DNA from: Sorangium cellulosum So ce56
GTDB taxonomy: Bacteria; Myxococcota_A; Polyangia; Polyangiales; Polyangiaceae
Assembly: GCF_000067165.1 (NCBI RefSeq)
Contig: NC_010162.1
Location: 7,013,001 to 7,077,000, forward strand
DNA length: 64,000 bases
Direction: 5' to 3'
Shown: one piece after another, positions 63,384 through 64,000 of the stretch
Layout: each line of letters begins with the position of its first letter
Numbering within the stretch: the first letter of the stretch is position 1
Notes under the pieces: model-generated
Told to the model about the DNA's origin: nothing
Seen by the model: the letters and a program-made list of their open reading frames with translations, nothing else
Databases searched by the model: none
Made by a program: the position numbers and the translations under genes

Positions 63384-64000
63384 GTGAAGACACTCCTCAT
63401 CGACAACTACGACTCGTACACCCACATCCTCGGGCAGTACCTCTGGGAGGTGAGCGGCGAGGAGCCGATCATCGTCAAGAACGACAGCCTCTCGCTCGCC
63501 GAGATCGAGGGCCTGGAGCTCGACAGCATCGTCATCTCGCCGGGCCCCGGCCGCCCGGAGCGACGGGCCGATTTCGGCGTCTGCGCCGAGGTGATCGAGG
63601 CCCTCGCCGGGACGCCGATCCTCGGCGTCTGCCTTGGCCACCAGGGGCTCGCCGCGCGCTTCGGCGGGCGCGTCGAGCACGCCCCGCGGGTCATGCACGG
63701 CAAGATCGTCGAGATCGAGCACGACGGCGCCGGGCTCTTCGAGGGCGTGCCCAGCCCGTTCCAGGTGGTGCGCTACCACTCGCTCATCGTCGGCGACGGC
63801 GAGCTGCCGGCGGAGATCCAGGTGACCGCGCGCACGCGCGGCGACGGGCTCATCATGGCCCTCAAGATCAAGGACCGGCCGTTCTACGGCGTGCAGTTTC
63901 ACCCCGAGTCGATCGGCACCGAGCACGGCAAGAGAATCATCAGCAACTTCAGAAATATCGCCATGAACACGCCGCGCGACCGGGGGGGCGCGGCGCTCCA
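63384..64000 (+). CDS. Class I glutamine amidotransferase (PabA/TrpG type), 3' end outside window
   Basis: At least 205 residues from GTG 63384, open to the edge. MKTLLIDNYDSYTHILGQYL, VISPGPGRPERRADFG, ILGVCLGHQGLAARFGGRVE (nucleophilic Cys in GVCLGHQG) and GVQFHPESIGTEHGKRIISN (His and Glu of the triad) are the GATase motifs of anthranilate and aminodeoxychorismate synthases. It supplies ammonia from glutamine. PabA/TrpG proteins end near 190-200 aa; the frame continues beyond, so this may be a fused PabA-PabB. Partner of a chorismate-using enzyme, as is its upstream neighbour. Confidence 0.92.
   Translation, partial: MKTLLIDNYDSYTHILGQYLWEVSGEEPIIVKNDSLSLAEIEGLELDSIVISPGPGRPERRADFGVCAEVIEALAGTPILGVCLGHQGLAARFGGRVEHAPRVMHGKIVEIEHDGAGLFEGVPSPFQVVRYHSLIVGDGELPAEIQVTARTRGDGLIMALKIKDRPFYGVQFHPESIGTEHGKRIISNFRNIAMNTPRDRGGAAL

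Overview
The window is a GC-rich stretch (coding third positions almost always G or C) that fits a large-genome myxobacterium of the Sorangium/Polyangiales type. The grounds are the many lipoproteins with Gly/Ser/Ala-rich tails, two FHA proteins, a Hanks-type Ser/Thr kinase, a partial type VI secretion (T6SS) cluster, an ECF sigma operon, and many intergenic repeats. This placement is inference; no 16S or ribosomal gene is present. The GC3 bias also opens long antisense frames, which were discarded.

Layout. 1-9.4 kb: a truncated lytic transglycosylase, then a split T6SS cluster (TagH-like FHA protein, hcp1, hcp2, tssE, tssF, tssG) interrupted by a PAP2-family phosphatase and a lipoprotein. 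A 15-bp palindrome lies before hcp1 and a UUCG hairpin separates the two hcp genes. 9.4-13.3 kb: three secreted or lipoprotein genes of unknown function and a zinc-ribbon/FHA protein. 13.5-18.3 kb: lon with a clear intrinsic terminator, an FGE-sulfatase-fold protein and fmt. 18.4-23.9 kb: a deoC-ALDH-ALDH operon whose second ALDH has lost its catalytic half, a Bcp-type peroxiredoxin lipoprotein and an alpha/beta hydrolase. 23.9-25.1 kb: tRNA-Thr(CGU) followed by a UPF0175/DUF3368 toxin-antitoxin pair. 25.1-27.8 kb: a membrane Ser/Thr kinase, divergent from a small gene overlapping a sigma factor.

27.8-33.1 kb is the most interesting region: five co-oriented minus-strand genes. In transcription order they are a basic 80-aa protein, an ABC-type AAA ATPase, a stand-alone TOPRIM-like protein (coupled by ATGA and GTGA overlaps), a 670-aa P-loop NTPase with TPR-like repeats, and a metallo-beta-lactamase-fold protein overlapping it. 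The first three look like a PARIS/OLD-like ATPase plus TOPRIM defence module with an extra small coupled gene. The last two look like a sensor NTPase plus MBL effector pair.

33.3-43.6 kb: an unknown helical protein, 42-bp minisatellite repeats, an orphan small antitoxin-like protein, a PHB-depolymerase-type esterase lipoprotein, an MDR oxidoreductase, an orphan DUF6484-like T6SS protein, a B12-type radical SAM protein with a CX4CX2C cluster motif, an Uma2 nuclease, VapBC and a DUF362 protein. 44-53 kb: a DUF1328 membrane peptide, tamB, a four-repeat Cys-rich lipoprotein and a VWA lipoprotein, bracketed by two inverted copies of a ~150-bp hairpin element. A second, 120-bp palindromic MITE-like element with CTAG at both ends sits at the tip of one copy.

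53-64 kb: an ECF sigma operon (secreted protein, sigma factor, TPR/anti-sigma-like membrane protein) with overlapping stops and starts; a CXXCXGXG protein, DUF4166 protein and membrane protein in another overlapping operon; a sugar ABC transporter (binding protein and two permeases, no ATPase); and isochorismate synthase followed by a class I glutamine amidotransferase that runs off the window.
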